From NCBI GenBank assembly GCA_013285705.1, contig JABDHA010000010.1:1-62324 (forward strand): DNA of 62,324 bases, in the 5' to 3' direction. The DNA is from Acidobacteriota bacterium. GTDB lineage: Bacteria > Acidobacteriota > Terriglobia > Terriglobales > Acidobacteriaceae. The stretch's first letter is position 1. The number at the start of each line of letters is the position of its first letter. Below the pieces are notes generated by a model. The model saw only the letters and a list, made by a program, of their open reading frames with translations, ran no database searches and was not told the DNA's origin. A program made the position numbers and the translations under genes. Below, one piece after another: positions 47,657 through 55,930 of the stretch.

Positions 47657-48244
47657 TCAGCCTTCGCGCACGACCTTCACAAAGACCCCATCCGGCAGCT
47701 CGCCTTCAAGAAGGTGAATCACCCCGCCTTTCACAAAACCACGGAGGGTTTGCGGCTTTTGCGCCGGCACGCCGTCCGCTGACGAGGCACGGCCTGTGCC
47801 TTTATCCATTGCTGCATTGGCCAGACGGTCGGCGTGGCGGTTTTTTTCGCGCAGAACATGTTGAATCTGAAAGCCTTCCAGCTGCGCGATGCGGCGGCGG
47901 GCCTCTTCATATAGAGGACGCAGCTCCGGGCTGTTGACGCGATATTGCCCTTTAATCTGCTTCACCATCAACTCGGAATCGGCGACGGCCTTGAGGTGGG
48001 AATGGCCGTGGGCGATAGCGTAATCGAGTGCCGCCAAAAGGCCCGAATATTCAGCAAAATTGTTCGTTTTTTTGCCTAAAAACTCGCTCAATTCGGCGAC
48101 TTTCTGCCCTTTTTCATCCTGAATGTAGACGCCGTATCCGGCGGGGCCAGGATTGCCGCGCGAGCCGCCGTCGCAAAAAGCAGTGATCCAGCCGGATTTC
48201 GGGGCGGATTCCTGGCTGGAAAAGAGGTTTTCTGCAGAGTTCAT
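47657..48244 (-). CDS. rnhA: RNase HI family protein
   Basis: 195 residues from the ATG at 48244; the frame is open to 48322 but the extra residues are not family-like. It cleaves RNA in RNA:DNA hybrids. All four acidic residues are present: D25 in CDGGSRGNPGP, E65 in NNFAEYSGLLAAL, D89 in AVADSELMVKQI and D139 in KNRHADRLANAAMD. NSPELRPLYEEARRRIAQLEGF matches the handle region of the plant/archaeal-like RnhA group. A C-terminal tail of about 45 residues beyond the fold is unassigned. The symbol denotes the family. Confidence 0.94.
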   Translation of the reverse strand: MNSAENLFSSQESAPKSGWITAFCDGGSRGNPGPAGYGVYIQDEKGQKVAELSEFLGKKTNNFAEYSGLLAALDYAIAHGHSHLKAVADSELMVKQIKGQYRVNSPELRPLYEEARRRIAQLEGFQIQHVLREKNRHADRLANAAMDKGTGRASSADGVPAQKPQTLRGFVKGGVIHLLEGELPDGVFVKVVREG

Positions 48245-48364
48245 GAGCCGAGTGTAAAGGAAACAAAAAAGTGCCGCCGTATCGCTAACAAAATACGGGC
48301 TGAAGCGTCTGATTAATTGCATTTGCGACCGTATTCCTGAAGCAGTAAACGGAGCAGTTAACGC

Positions 48365-49045
48365 ATGCCGGCAGACGCACTACGAATACCCGTCCCCCTC
48401 GCAGCCACGGCGCATGAACAGGGCCGAGCGATACAATCCTCGCAACGGATGCTCACGGACGTACGCGACCGCGCCACAGAAACTGAACTGATTCGGGAAG
48501 CTCAGCAGGGATCGAGGGCAGCCTTTGACCTGCTGGTGCGTCAATATGATCAGGCAGTCTTGCGGCTCGCTCTGCACCTTACCGGCTCCGAGCAGGATGC
48601 GCAGGACATCCATCAGGAAGCCTTTTTGAAGGCCTACCGGTATCTGGGCAATTTCCGCTTCGAGTGCTCGTTCTATACCTGGATTTACCGGATCGTGACC
48701 AATCTGTGTCTCGACCAGCTGCGCAGGCGTAAGGCGCGGCGCGAGGATCCGGCAGTGATGCTGGATGCCTCCGGCGAAGAGATGGATCTGCTCAGCAATG
48801 TGAGCGATGACCGTGCCGGGGCGAATCCGGATCGCGAGCTGCAACGCAAGATTCTGGGCCAGCGCATTCAGGCGGCGCTCGATAAGCTGACGCCGCGCGA
48901 ACGCATGGTCTTCGAGCTGAAGCATTATCAAGGGCTGAAGCTGAGAACAATTGGCGAAATGTTAAATACGACGGAAGAAACAGCCAAGAACACGCTCTTT
49001 CGTGCAACCCGAAAATTAAGAGCAAACCTGGCGGAAGTGCGCTAG
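48365..49045 (+). CDS. ECF sigma factor (sigma-E type)
   Basis: 226 residues from the ATG at 48365, preceded by CGGAG; starts at internal Met residues are possible because the first about 35 residues lie before the conserved domain. Region 2 (about 42-120) includes FDLLVRQYDQAVLRLALHLTGSEQDAQDIHQEAFLKAYRYL and FYTWIYRIVTNLCLDQLRRR; region 4 (about 165-220) has LTPRERMVFELKHYQGLKLRTIGEMLNTTEETAKNTLFRATRKL, a typical helix-turn-helix. No region 1.1 or 3. It is the first gene of an operon with an anti-sigma and a PDZ protein, so it should drive an envelope-stress regulon. I see no confident autoregulatory promoter in the 120 bases upstream. Confidence 0.95.
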   Translation: MPADALRIPVPLAATAHEQGRAIQSSQRMLTDVRDRATETELIREAQQGSRAAFDLLVRQYDQAVLRLALHLTGSEQDAQDIHQEAFLKAYRYLGNFRFECSFYTWIYRIVTNLCLDQLRRRKARREDPAVMLDASGEEMDLLSNVSDDRAGANPDRELQRKILGQRIQAALDKLTPRERMVFELKHYQGLKLRTIGEMLNTTEETAKNTLFRATRKLRANLAEVR

Positions 49046-49181
49046 CTTCTAACCCCGTAGTTGTTGTGCAGTACCGAAAAAGAAAAAAAGGCGCTCAAAG
49101 AAGCTCCTGTAAGACAAGAAAAACTCTAATAACAAAAGTTCGGGCAACAGACTTTTTGAGGCGAAGTGAGGCAAAGGACTT

Positions 49182-50165
49182 ATGGCGATGAAGTGTGACA
49201 TGGCTCAGCAGAATATCGCGTTGGCCGCGTACGGAGAGCTCTCCGACGACGTCAATCATCAACTCGAACAACATCTTCTGGGATGTGAGGAGTGCCGCCG
49301 CGACATGCAGGCCGTCCGCGGATTGCAGGCGGCCATGTCGCTCCATCCGGTCGAAGAGCCGTCAGCGGCCATGCTGGCGAAGGCGCGCATGCGCCTGGAA
49401 GAAGCACTCGACAATATACCGCATGGCGGTTGGCTGGTGCGGCTTACGCAGGTTTTTACCCGTAGCCTCGGCCGTTTGCGTGCCACTCCGGTCATGGCAT
49501 CCATGCTGCTGTTGGTGGGCGTTGCCGCAGGCGGATACGGCGGCTACCGCGCCGGTCTGAAGGCGCATGAGGCGGAGCAGTCGAAGCTGGTCTTGAATCT
49601 CGGCCAGTCTCCTGCCGCGGCAGAGGATAATCCGGCACAAATTGCGAATGTGAGCGGCATCACGCGCGATCCCGCTTCCGGGACCGTAAAGGTGAACTAC
49701 AACAAGCTGGTTCCCGAGACGATGCAGGGCAATTTGGACGATCCGCGCATCCGCCAGCTGTTGCTGCTGGGCACGCAGAACAATGGGAACGTGGGCGTGC
49801 GTGACAATTCTGTTGGCCTGCTGGCCAGCGAGTGCCGCAACGGGCACCAATGCGACGATGGCCCTATCCGCGATGCCCTGATGGTGGCTTTGCGCTACGA
49901 CAAGAACGCGAACGTACGCATGAAGGCGCTGGAAGGGCTGGAGCCTTACATTCCGGAAGACATGCGCGTACGCGACGCCGTGCTTGAGGCCCTGATGAAG
50001 GACTCTGATCCGCGTGTCCGTTCCCAGGCCATCAACTTGATCGCTCCGGTCGAGGGCGATTCGAGCGTGCGCGAAGTCTTGCATACCGTAGCGGCGCAGG
50101 ATGATAATCCGCAAATCCGCACGGTTTCGCGACAGGTCCTGCAGCAATTACCCCAAATTCAATAA
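49182..50165 (+). CDS. Zinc anti-sigma factor with membrane helix and HEAT repeats
   Basis: 327 residues from ATG 49182 (49188 also possible), with AAAGGA upstream. The N-terminal zinc anti-sigma (ZAS) domain has the HxxxCxxC motif H31-L-L-G-C35-E-E-C38 and C5 as a likely fourth ligand; it should hold the sigma factor encoded upstream. One membrane helix lies near 105-127 (VMASMLLLVGVAAGGYGGY), so the C-terminal half is outside the cytoplasm. That half carries at least three HEAT-like helical repeats between about 215 and 325 (DALMVALRYDKNANVRMKALEGL, AVLEALMKDSDPRVRSQAINLI, EVLHTVAAQDDNPQIRTVSRQVL). HEAT repeats on an anti-sigma are unusual and may serve as a sensor or docking arm. Confidence 0.85.
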   Translation: MAMKCDMAQQNIALAAYGELSDDVNHQLEQHLLGCEECRRDMQAVRGLQAAMSLHPVEEPSAAMLAKARMRLEEALDNIPHGGWLVRLTQVFTRSLGRLRATPVMASMLLLVGVAAGGYGGYRAGLKAHEAEQSKLVLNLGQSPAAAEDNPAQIANVSGITRDPASGTVKVNYNKLVPETMQGNLDDPRIRQLLLLGTQNNGNVGVRDNSVGLLASECRNGHQCDDGPIRDALMVALRYDKNANVRMKALEGLEPYIPEDMRVRDAVLEALMKDSDPRVRSQAINLIAPVEGDSSVREVLHTVAAQDDNPQIRTVSRQVLQQLPQIQ

Positions 50166-50233
50166 TTGCCGCGGTAACATTTCAGTAAATAAAAAGTCAG
50201 AGCTACTAAGGACGACTGATTTGAGGCACACCA

Positions 50234-51325
50234 ATGAAACACTTTTTGAGGCTGGGTTGGACCTTCGTCGCTGCTGGCGGCGCGCTGCTGGCGGCAGGTG
50301 ATCATCAGGGTTTTGCACAACCGATCGTTGTTCTCAGTGACACACCGGCATATCTCGCGCACACTTCTCAAAGCTATCTCGGCATCGATATGCACGATAT
50401 CGACAACGATCGCGCCACAGCGCTGAAGCTCAAGGATTCGCACGGCGCTGAGATCGTCACCGTCGATCACGATGCGCCCGCCAATAAGGCGGGGCTCAAA
50501 GTCCACGACGTCGTCCTCGAAATGAACGGGCAGCGCGTGGAAGGCGCCGACCAGCTGCGGCGTATGCTGCGCGAAACACCTCCCGGACATACGGTCAACT
50601 TTGTGATCAGCCGCGATGGCCAGCAGCAGAATATCTCTGCACAGCTTGCCGACCGCGCCAAGGTGGAAGCCAACGCCTGGTCTCAGCACTTCACCGTGCC
50701 TGATCCCAGCGAAGCGCCCACGTCGGAAGGTCTTGTCGGACCGTCAACGCGCGGCTTCGGCAGCGGCTTTTTCGGCGTCTTCACAACGAACGGGCTTTAT
50801 GTGGGCGCGGACGTGGACGTGATCAGCACACAGTTGGCCAGCTACTTCGGCGTAAGTGACGGTACGGGTTTGCTGGTAAAAAGCGTCGATGAGAACAGCC
50901 CCGCGGCCACTGCGGGACTGAAGGCCGGCGACGTCATCACCAAGGTGAACAATGGCGTGATGGCCTCGCGTTCCGACTGGCTGAAGACCCTGCACAACAA
51001 CCGCGGCAAGCAGGTGCAGGTTACCGTCATGCGCAACAAGAAGGAGCAGACGCTGAGCCTGCAGGCGGGCGAACGGAAGAAGAAAGGTGAGCTGGATTTG
51101 CCTGAATTCTGCCCGGAAGTGTTGGATGAACCGCAGTTCCATGCCGAGTTGAACGAAGGCCCTGTCGTGCTCGATTTCGACGAAATGAATCGTGATTCTC
51201 AGGCGGGGAACCTGTCGGTGCTCACATCGCAGTCCATCAGAACGATGGATTTAGAGCAGCTGCAAAAGGAAATAGAAAAGCTCGAAGATCAGCTGCGCTC
51301 GCTCGATCTCCATCCTATGAACTAA
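50234..51325 (+). CDS. Exported protein with two PDZ domains
   Basis: 363 residues with a signal peptide (about 1-29, ending FAQ). PDZ1 spans about 48-137 (YLGIDMHDID, APANKAGLKVHDVVLEMNGQ) and PDZ2 about 190-285 (NSPAATAGLKAGDVITKVNNG). A C-terminal acidic segment ends in a short coiled coil (LEQLQKEIEKLEDQLRSL). No trypsin-like or other protease domain is present, unlike DegS or DegP. It lies 68 bases after the anti-sigma gene and before a terminator, as the last gene of the sigma operon. It could sense unfolded outer-membrane C-termini or bind the HEAT arm of the anti-sigma. Mechanism is inference. Confidence 0.88.
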   Translation: MKHFLRLGWTFVAAGGALLAAGDHQGFAQPIVVLSDTPAYLAHTSQSYLGIDMHDIDNDRATALKLKDSHGAEIVTVDHDAPANKAGLKVHDVVLEMNGQRVEGADQLRRMLRETPPGHTVNFVISRDGQQQNISAQLADRAKVEANAWSQHFTVPDPSEAPTSEGLVGPSTRGFGSGFFGVFTTNGLYVGADVDVISTQLASYFGVSDGTGLLVKSVDENSPAATAGLKAGDVITKVNNGVMASRSDWLKTLHNNRGKQVQVTVMRNKKEQTLSLQAGERKKKGELDLPEFCPEVLDEPQFHAELNEGPVVLDFDEMNRDSQAGNLSVLTSQSIRTMDLEQLQKEIEKLEDQLRSLDLHPMN

Positions 51326-51347
51326 CCTCGATCACTGTTCCGCTCCG

Positions 51348-51383
51348 AGCAACCGGGCGCTCATCTTTATGGGCGCCCGATTG
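51348..51383 (+). terminator. Terminator after the sigma/anti-sigma/PDZ operon
   Basis: 12-bp stem with one mismatch, GCAACCGGGCGC/GCGCCCGATTGC, a 12-base loop and an ATTTTGG tail. Confidence 0.78.
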
Positions 51384-51476
51384 CATTTTGGAGCTAATTT
51401 CCAGGCCCGGTTAAGTGTTTTCTAACCAGGCGGCGATGACTCTGGGCAGCAAGCTGCTTGCTTCCTTGTGATCGCT

Positions 51477-52754
51477 ATGCCTGCATTCTCAAACCGCCGG
51501 GTCGCTCAGATTCGCCCTCAATACGCTGAGGCCTTTCGTTGTATCGGAGCCGAGTGTGAAGACACTTGCTGTAATGGGTGGACTGTCTCCATCGACAAGA
51601 ACACCTTTGAAAAATATCAGACTATTCCAGATAGCTCTCTCTACCCGATCATGCAGGAGCGACTGGTACGGATCGAGACCGATGCCAGCGACCTGCAATT
51701 CGCAAAGATCAAAACGGCCAGCGATGAAGCGTGTCCATTCTGGGGCGCGGACCGGCTTTGCTCCATTCAAAAAGAGCATGGAGCAGAATACCTCTCGCTC
51801 ACCTGCGCGCACTATCCTCGCCCTATCAAAACCATCGATAACGAGGCAGAAAGAACGCTGCTCCTCTCCTGTCCGGAAGCGGCAAGGCTGGTTCTGCTTC
51901 ACCCGCAACTTGTTTCCGATGGGACAACGAATGCGCCATATCCCCGTCTACCTTTGCCTGCTACTGAGAAGCTGCATGGAGAAACTCCCCTGGTATATTT
52001 CTGGCCCATCCGGCAATTTGTTGTCTTGCTGCTGAAGGACCGATCCTACCCCATCTGGCAAAGGCTCTTTCTGCTGGGGATGTTTTGCCGTCGGCTTGAA
52101 GAACTCACCTCTGCGCGTGAGATTGGCTTTATTCCCAGGCTCTTCAATGAATATGCGGAGATGATTTCTACTGGAAAATTGCGCGGTACGCTGGACGCAA
52201 TTCCGCCGCAGACTGCAAAACAGTTGGGCGCCATTATTGCCCTGGTAGAGCAGCAGCGCATCTCGTCGCCCAGAAAGAATCAACGCTTTCATGAGTGCAT
52301 CCAGGATTTTGCATGCGGCATCCAGTATCAGACCGGCCTCACCGCAATCGATCTGACTCCGCACTATGCGGAGGCCTATGCGCGCTACTACCGGCCGTGG
52401 GCGGAGCAGCAGGGGCCTTTACTGGAAAACTATCTGCTGAATTATGTCTTTGGGCATCTGTTCCCCTTCAGCTCTCCCGGACCGGAACAGGGAATGCATG
52501 CCTATCGCGAGTTTCTGATCCTTTGCTGCAATTACGTGCTCATCCGGGGGTTGATGGTCGGCATGGCAGGGCATTATCGGTCGTTATTCGACACGACACA
52601 TGCCATTAAATTGATCCAATCGTTCGTTAAAGCCTTTGAGCACAATCCCTTACACGTGGACCAGATGATGAGCCTCCTTGAGCGAAATAGGATGAATCAT
52701 ACCAATGGCATAGCAGCCCTGCTTCGGGATGTCGCGCCTGAATCGCCCGCCTGA
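51477..52754 (+). CDS. FliB-like protein lysine N-methylase
   Basis: 425 residues from the ATG at 51477; a GTG at 51468 would add three. It belongs to the flagellin lysine-N-methylase (FliB/YkgJ-like) family. The Cys-rich signatures are RCIGAECEDTCCNGW near residues 20-33 and, further on, CPFWGADRLCSIQKEHGAEYLSLTCAHYPRP; these cysteines probably hold an iron-sulphur cluster. FliB methylates lysines of flagellin in Salmonella. No flagellar gene lies in the window, so the target is open. It is followed by a radical SAM gene after 118 bases in the same direction. The gene looks less GC-rich than its neighbours. Confidence 0.85.
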   Translation: MPAFSNRRVAQIRPQYAEAFRCIGAECEDTCCNGWTVSIDKNTFEKYQTIPDSSLYPIMQERLVRIETDASDLQFAKIKTASDEACPFWGADRLCSIQKEHGAEYLSLTCAHYPRPIKTIDNEAERTLLLSCPEAARLVLLHPQLVSDGTTNAPYPRLPLPATEKLHGETPLVYFWPIRQFVVLLLKDRSYPIWQRLFLLGMFCRRLEELTSAREIGFIPRLFNEYAEMISTGKLRGTLDAIPPQTAKQLGAIIALVEQQRISSPRKNQRFHECIQDFACGIQYQTGLTAIDLTPHYAEAYARYYRPWAEQQGPLLENYLLNYVFGHLFPFSSPGPEQGMHAYREFLILCCNYVLIRGLMVGMAGHYRSLFDTTHAIKLIQSFVKAFEHNPLHVDQMMSLLERNRMNHTNGIAALLRDVAPESPA

Positions 52755-52872
52755 ATCGTCCATAGGAACGGTGCCAGCTTAGCCGGGAATAGTTACCATT
52801 CGACGGCTACTTTCTCCACTCCGGGGCCGGGACTCGCCCCACCCTATCTCCCTGTGTTTCAATAAGAAGAGA

Positions 52873-53898
52873 ATGCCCGCAGCCAGCCAACAGACCGCAG
52901 GACGCCGCTTGAAGGCCGCCAGCCGCAAGGTGCGCGAACTCGCCCTGGTGGGCCACGCGCTCACTTCGACCGGGCATCCCGTCATGGCGCAGATTGTGCC
53001 CATGCGCCGGTGCAATCTGGCCTGCGCCTACTGCAATGAATACGACGATGTATCGAAGCCGGTGCCGATCGACGAGATGCTGCGCCGCATCGACCATCTT
53101 GCCCGGCTCGGCACGAGCATTATCACCATTTCCGGCGGCGAACCGCTGCTGCATCCCGACCTGGATCAGATCATTGCCCGCATCCGTCACCATGGGCGCC
53201 TCGCCGGCATGATCACGAACGGCTATCTGCTCGTTCCCGAGCGCATCCAGCGGTTGAACAAAGCTGGACTCGACCACCTGCAGATTTCCATCGACAACGT
53301 ACAGCCGGATGAGATTTCAAAAAAGAGCCTCAAGGTTCTCGATAAAAAGCTGCAATGGCTCTCAGAGTTCGCCGACTTCCATGTGAATATCAATTCCGTG
53401 GTCGGCGGCGGCATCAAGGACCCGCAGGACGCGCTGACCATTGGCAAGCGCGCGATCGGGCTTGGCTTCACTTCGACCATCGGCATTATTCACGACAGCG
53501 ACGGCCAGCTGAAGCCGCTGGGCGGCGAAGAGCGCCGCGTATGGACCGAGATGCGTGGCTGGAAGAAGAAAAACTATTCGCAGTTCAATCAGTTTCAGGA
53601 AGCCATTGCCAATGCGCAGCCGAACGACTGGCGCTGCCGTGCAGGCTCGCGCTACCTATACATCTGCGAAGATGGGCTGGTGCACTACTGCTCCCAGCAG
53701 CGCGGCTTTCCTGGCGTGCCCCTGGCCGAGTACACAAAAGCCGATCTGAAGCGCGAGTTCCTGACGGAAAAAACCTGCGCTCCGCACTGCACGATCAGCT
53801 GCGTCCACCAGATCTCTTACATCGATCACTGGCGCGCCCCGCAAATTTCGAGCACGACGCCTGGCGACACGGCTGGTCTTGTGAATATCCAGCTCTAA
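52873..53898 (+). CDS. Radical SAM enzyme with C-terminal Cys cluster
   Basis: 341 residues. The AdoMet-binding 4Fe-4S motif CxxxCxxC is C47-N-L-A-C51-A-Y-C54, followed by the GGEP motif in [12 protein letters not shown] and the usual TIM-barrel order. The C-terminal part has a further Cys set ([29 protein letters not shown]), like a SPASM/twitch-type auxiliary cluster domain. Members modify peptides or proteins or act in cofactor routes; the substrate is unknown here. The upstream neighbour is the FliB-like methylase, and no obvious precursor peptide gene is adjacent. A long palindrome follows its stop. Confidence 0.9.
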   Translation: MPAASQQTAGRRLKAASRKVRELALVGHALTSTGHPVMAQIVPMRRCNLACAYCNEYDDVSKPVPIDEMLRRIDHLARLGTSIITISGGEPLLHPDLDQIIARIRHHGRLAGMITNGYLLVPERIQRLNKAGLDHLQISIDNVQPDEISKKSLKVLDKKLQWLSEFADFHVNINSVVGGGIKDPQDALTIGKRAIGLGFTSTIGIIHDSDGQLKPLGGEERRVWTEMRGWKKKNYSQFNQFQEAIANAQPNDWRCRAGSRYLYICEDGLVHYCSQQRGFPGVPLAEYTKADLKREFLTEKTCAPHCTISCVHQISYIDHWRAPQISSTTPGDTAGLVNIQL

Positions 53899-53947
53899 GT
53901 TCACTTAACGAGGCTAGATCAGTTTTTCAAATAGCTATAGGCCAGCC

Positions 53948-54046
53948 GTCATTCTGACGACCAGCGGGAGGAAGAATCTCAGCGATCTACACGAGGCCAA
54001 CATCGCTGAGATTCTTCCCCTTCACTCCGTTCAGGGTCAGAATGAC
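53948..54046. repeat. Long bipartite palindrome (dispersed repeat)
   Basis: Perfect outer arms GTCATTCTGAC (53948-53958) and GTCAGAATGAC (54036-54046) and perfect 15-bp inner arms AAGAATCTCAGCGAT (53972-53986) and ATCGCTGAGATTCTT (54002-54016). It lies between the convergent radical SAM gene and the small gene ending at 54082. Confidence 0.8.
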
Positions 54047-54081
54047 AGCTTCTTATTGATCTATACCTACAGGAAACAGCG

Positions 54082-54456
54082 CTAGTGTGGAGCGCCGCCA
54101 GCTTGCGGTTGCTTAGTCTCTTCTTTCTTTTCGCGTGCTTTCTTCGTCTTCCAAAAGCCTTGCTGCACCCGATACAGATCGTTAATTTCCCATTCGACCA
54201 ACCGCTGAGCGGCTTCGCTGCGCGACAGCTCATCGACAGCGGTGACCTCCACGCGCAAAACCTGGTGCCAGGGATAAATACGCTGTCCGCGAAGCAGGAA
54301 ACCAGACTTCGCCCAGCTTTCCATCAGGTCGTTGACCTCACTCTTCACATCTTCGGCGCTTTGAAAGGGGATAAGTTCGAAGGACTCGCCGCCCACCAGA
54401 TACACCGTCGCGTGGGCTATCAGGATCGTGTCAGACTGCAGGGTTTCTTCAGGCAC
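54082..54456 (-). CDS. Conserved-looking cytoplasmic protein of unknown function
   Basis: 124 residues from a GTG at 54456. The first about 90 residues look like a small beta-alpha fold (HATVYLVGGESFELIPFQ, EDVKSEVNDLMESWAKSG, GQRIYPWHQVLRVEVTAVDEL) and the end is a Lys/Glu-rich tail. No Cys, no membrane segment. The mix of hydrophobic strands and charged loops favours a real protein. No family recognised. Divergent from the MFS gene. Confidence 0.65.
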   Translation of the reverse strand: MPEETLQSDTILIAHATVYLVGGESFELIPFQSAEDVKSEVNDLMESWAKSGFLLRGQRIYPWHQVLRVEVTAVDELSRSEAAQRLVEWEINDLYRVQQGFWKTKKAREKKEETKQPQAGGAPH

Positions 54457-54579
54457 AAGATCGTCTCGCTTTCTTCATCGTTATAGATGTGAGATGCACG
54501 ATTTTTTGTCTTCGCCGTTGAGGACGAAGTCCTGCGAAGAACTAGCGCCCTGAGGGCGGCAGGTATCATTGAACCAGGC

Positions 54580-55881
54580 ATGTCCGACCGATCGTTGAGC
54601 TCAGGCGCAGTGGCGTTTCTTTCACGCGATTTCCGGCGCTATCAGCTTGCGCGTGTTCTGGTCATCATCGGAGCGGAGGCGCAGACGCTGGCCGTTGCCT
54701 GGCTTGTCTACCAGATCACTCACAGCGCGCTGTACCTCGGCTATACGGGCCTCGTGCTTTTCCTCCCCGGGCTTTTCTTTCTGCTGCCTGCCGGACACAT
54801 TGCCGATCGCTTTGACCGTCGGCTGGTGATTCTCGTCTGCTACGCGCTGCAGGCCTTCTGTACGCTTGCGCTCTTTCTCTTCGCCTGGCATGGGCTGCGC
54901 ACCGTATGGCCGATTTTTTCGGTGCTCTTTCTTATCGGAACAGGGCGCGCCTTCAGCGGCCCGGCAAGCTCGGCGCTCATTCCTCATCTTGTGCCGAAAG
55001 AACATTTCGTGAATGCCGTCACCTGGGGCGCGACAACATTTCAAATCGCCAACGTCGCCGGCCCGTCGATAGGCGGCATTCTCTACACGCTGCCGCTGCG
55101 GGGACGCATTGCCGGAGCCGCCATCGTCTTTCTCTTCACGCAGCTGACGCTGATGGCGTTCCTCTGGCTCATCTTCTCGCTGCACATTCGTCTCGGACGG
55201 ATGGAGCACCGGGCTTTTTCGTCGGATGTCATCCTGGCCGGCATACGCTACGTCTGGAGCAAGCAGATTCTGCTCGGCTCTATTTCGCTCGATCTCTTTG
55301 CCGTTCTGCTGGGCGGCGCCGTTGCGCTCATGCCCATCTTCGCGCAGGAAATTCTGCACACCGGGCCACGCGGACTGGGCCTACTGCGCGCCGCACCCGC
55401 GATCGGAGCCCTGGCTGTCTCCATGTGGCTTACGTGGAGGCCCATTGAGCGCCGCGCGGGAGTTAAAATGCTTGTCTGCGTCGCCATCTTTGGGGCCGCC
55501 ACGGTGCTTTTCGGCTTATCGAAAAACCTGCTGCTGTCACTGCTGGCACTGTTTTTCGTCGGCGCGTCGGACATGGTGAGTGTGGTCATCCGCTCGTCCA
55601 TCCTGCAATTGGCAACACCGCCCGAGATGCGCGGAAGGGTCAGCGCCGTCAATTCGCTCTTTCTTGGCGCCTCGAACGAGCTGGGCGAATTTGAAAGCGG
55701 CCTCACCGCTTCCTGGTGGGGAGCCGTCCGCGCTGTTGTGATCGGGGGAATCGGCTCGCTCGTGGTCACCGGTTCGTGGAGCGTTTTCTTCCCGAACCTG
55801 CGCCAGGCTGACCGGTTGACGCCCGAATCGCTTCTGCAGGCGAACACAGAGCAAGCTGCACAGCAGGTGCGCCAGCTATAG
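54580..55881 (+). CDS. MFS transporter, EntS-like
   Basis: 433-residue inner-membrane protein with about 12 helices of the major facilitator superfamily, in the MFS_3/EntS branch. The loop after helix 2 has GHIADRFDRR, the conserved MFS motif A. The domain order resembles exporters of enterobactin-type siderophores or drugs. The N-terminal DFRRYQLARVLVIIGAEAQTLAVAWLVYQ is typical of the branch. No siderophore gene is nearby, so the substrate is unknown. Transcribed in the same direction as the next three genes, but gaps of about 45-50 bases leave the operon uncertain. Confidence 0.9.
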   Translation: MSDRSLSSGAVAFLSRDFRRYQLARVLVIIGAEAQTLAVAWLVYQITHSALYLGYTGLVLFLPGLFFLLPAGHIADRFDRRLVILVCYALQAFCTLALFLFAWHGLRTVWPIFSVLFLIGTGRAFSGPASSALIPHLVPKEHFVNAVTWGATTFQIANVAGPSIGGILYTLPLRGRIAGAAIVFLFTQLTLMAFLWLIFSLHIRLGRMEHRAFSSDVILAGIRYVWSKQILLGSISLDLFAVLLGGAVALMPIFAQEILHTGPRGLGLLRAAPAIGALAVSMWLTWRPIERRAGVKMLVCVAIFGAATVLFGLSKNLLLSLLALFFVGASDMVSVVIRSSILQLATPPEMRGRVSAVNSLFLGASNELGEFESGLTASWWGAVRAVVIGGIGSLVVTGSWSVFFPNLRQADRLTPESLLQANTEQAAQQVRQL

Positions 55882-55930
55882 CGCCTGCATCTAAGCAAGC
55901 TGATCTGAAATCAGGAGCAGAGTTAGCGCG

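Noticed and set aside
48245-48364. GGAAAC-type ECF autoregulatory promoter upstream of the sigma factor gene.
   Set aside because: GGAAAC at 48259 is present, but no -10 element lies at the 16-17 base spacing usual for ECF promoters.
53899-54081. tRNA or small RNA gene in the gap after the radical SAM gene.
   Set aside because: The structure is fully explained by the bipartite repeat arms; no T-loop GGTTCRA-like sequence or CCA end is present.
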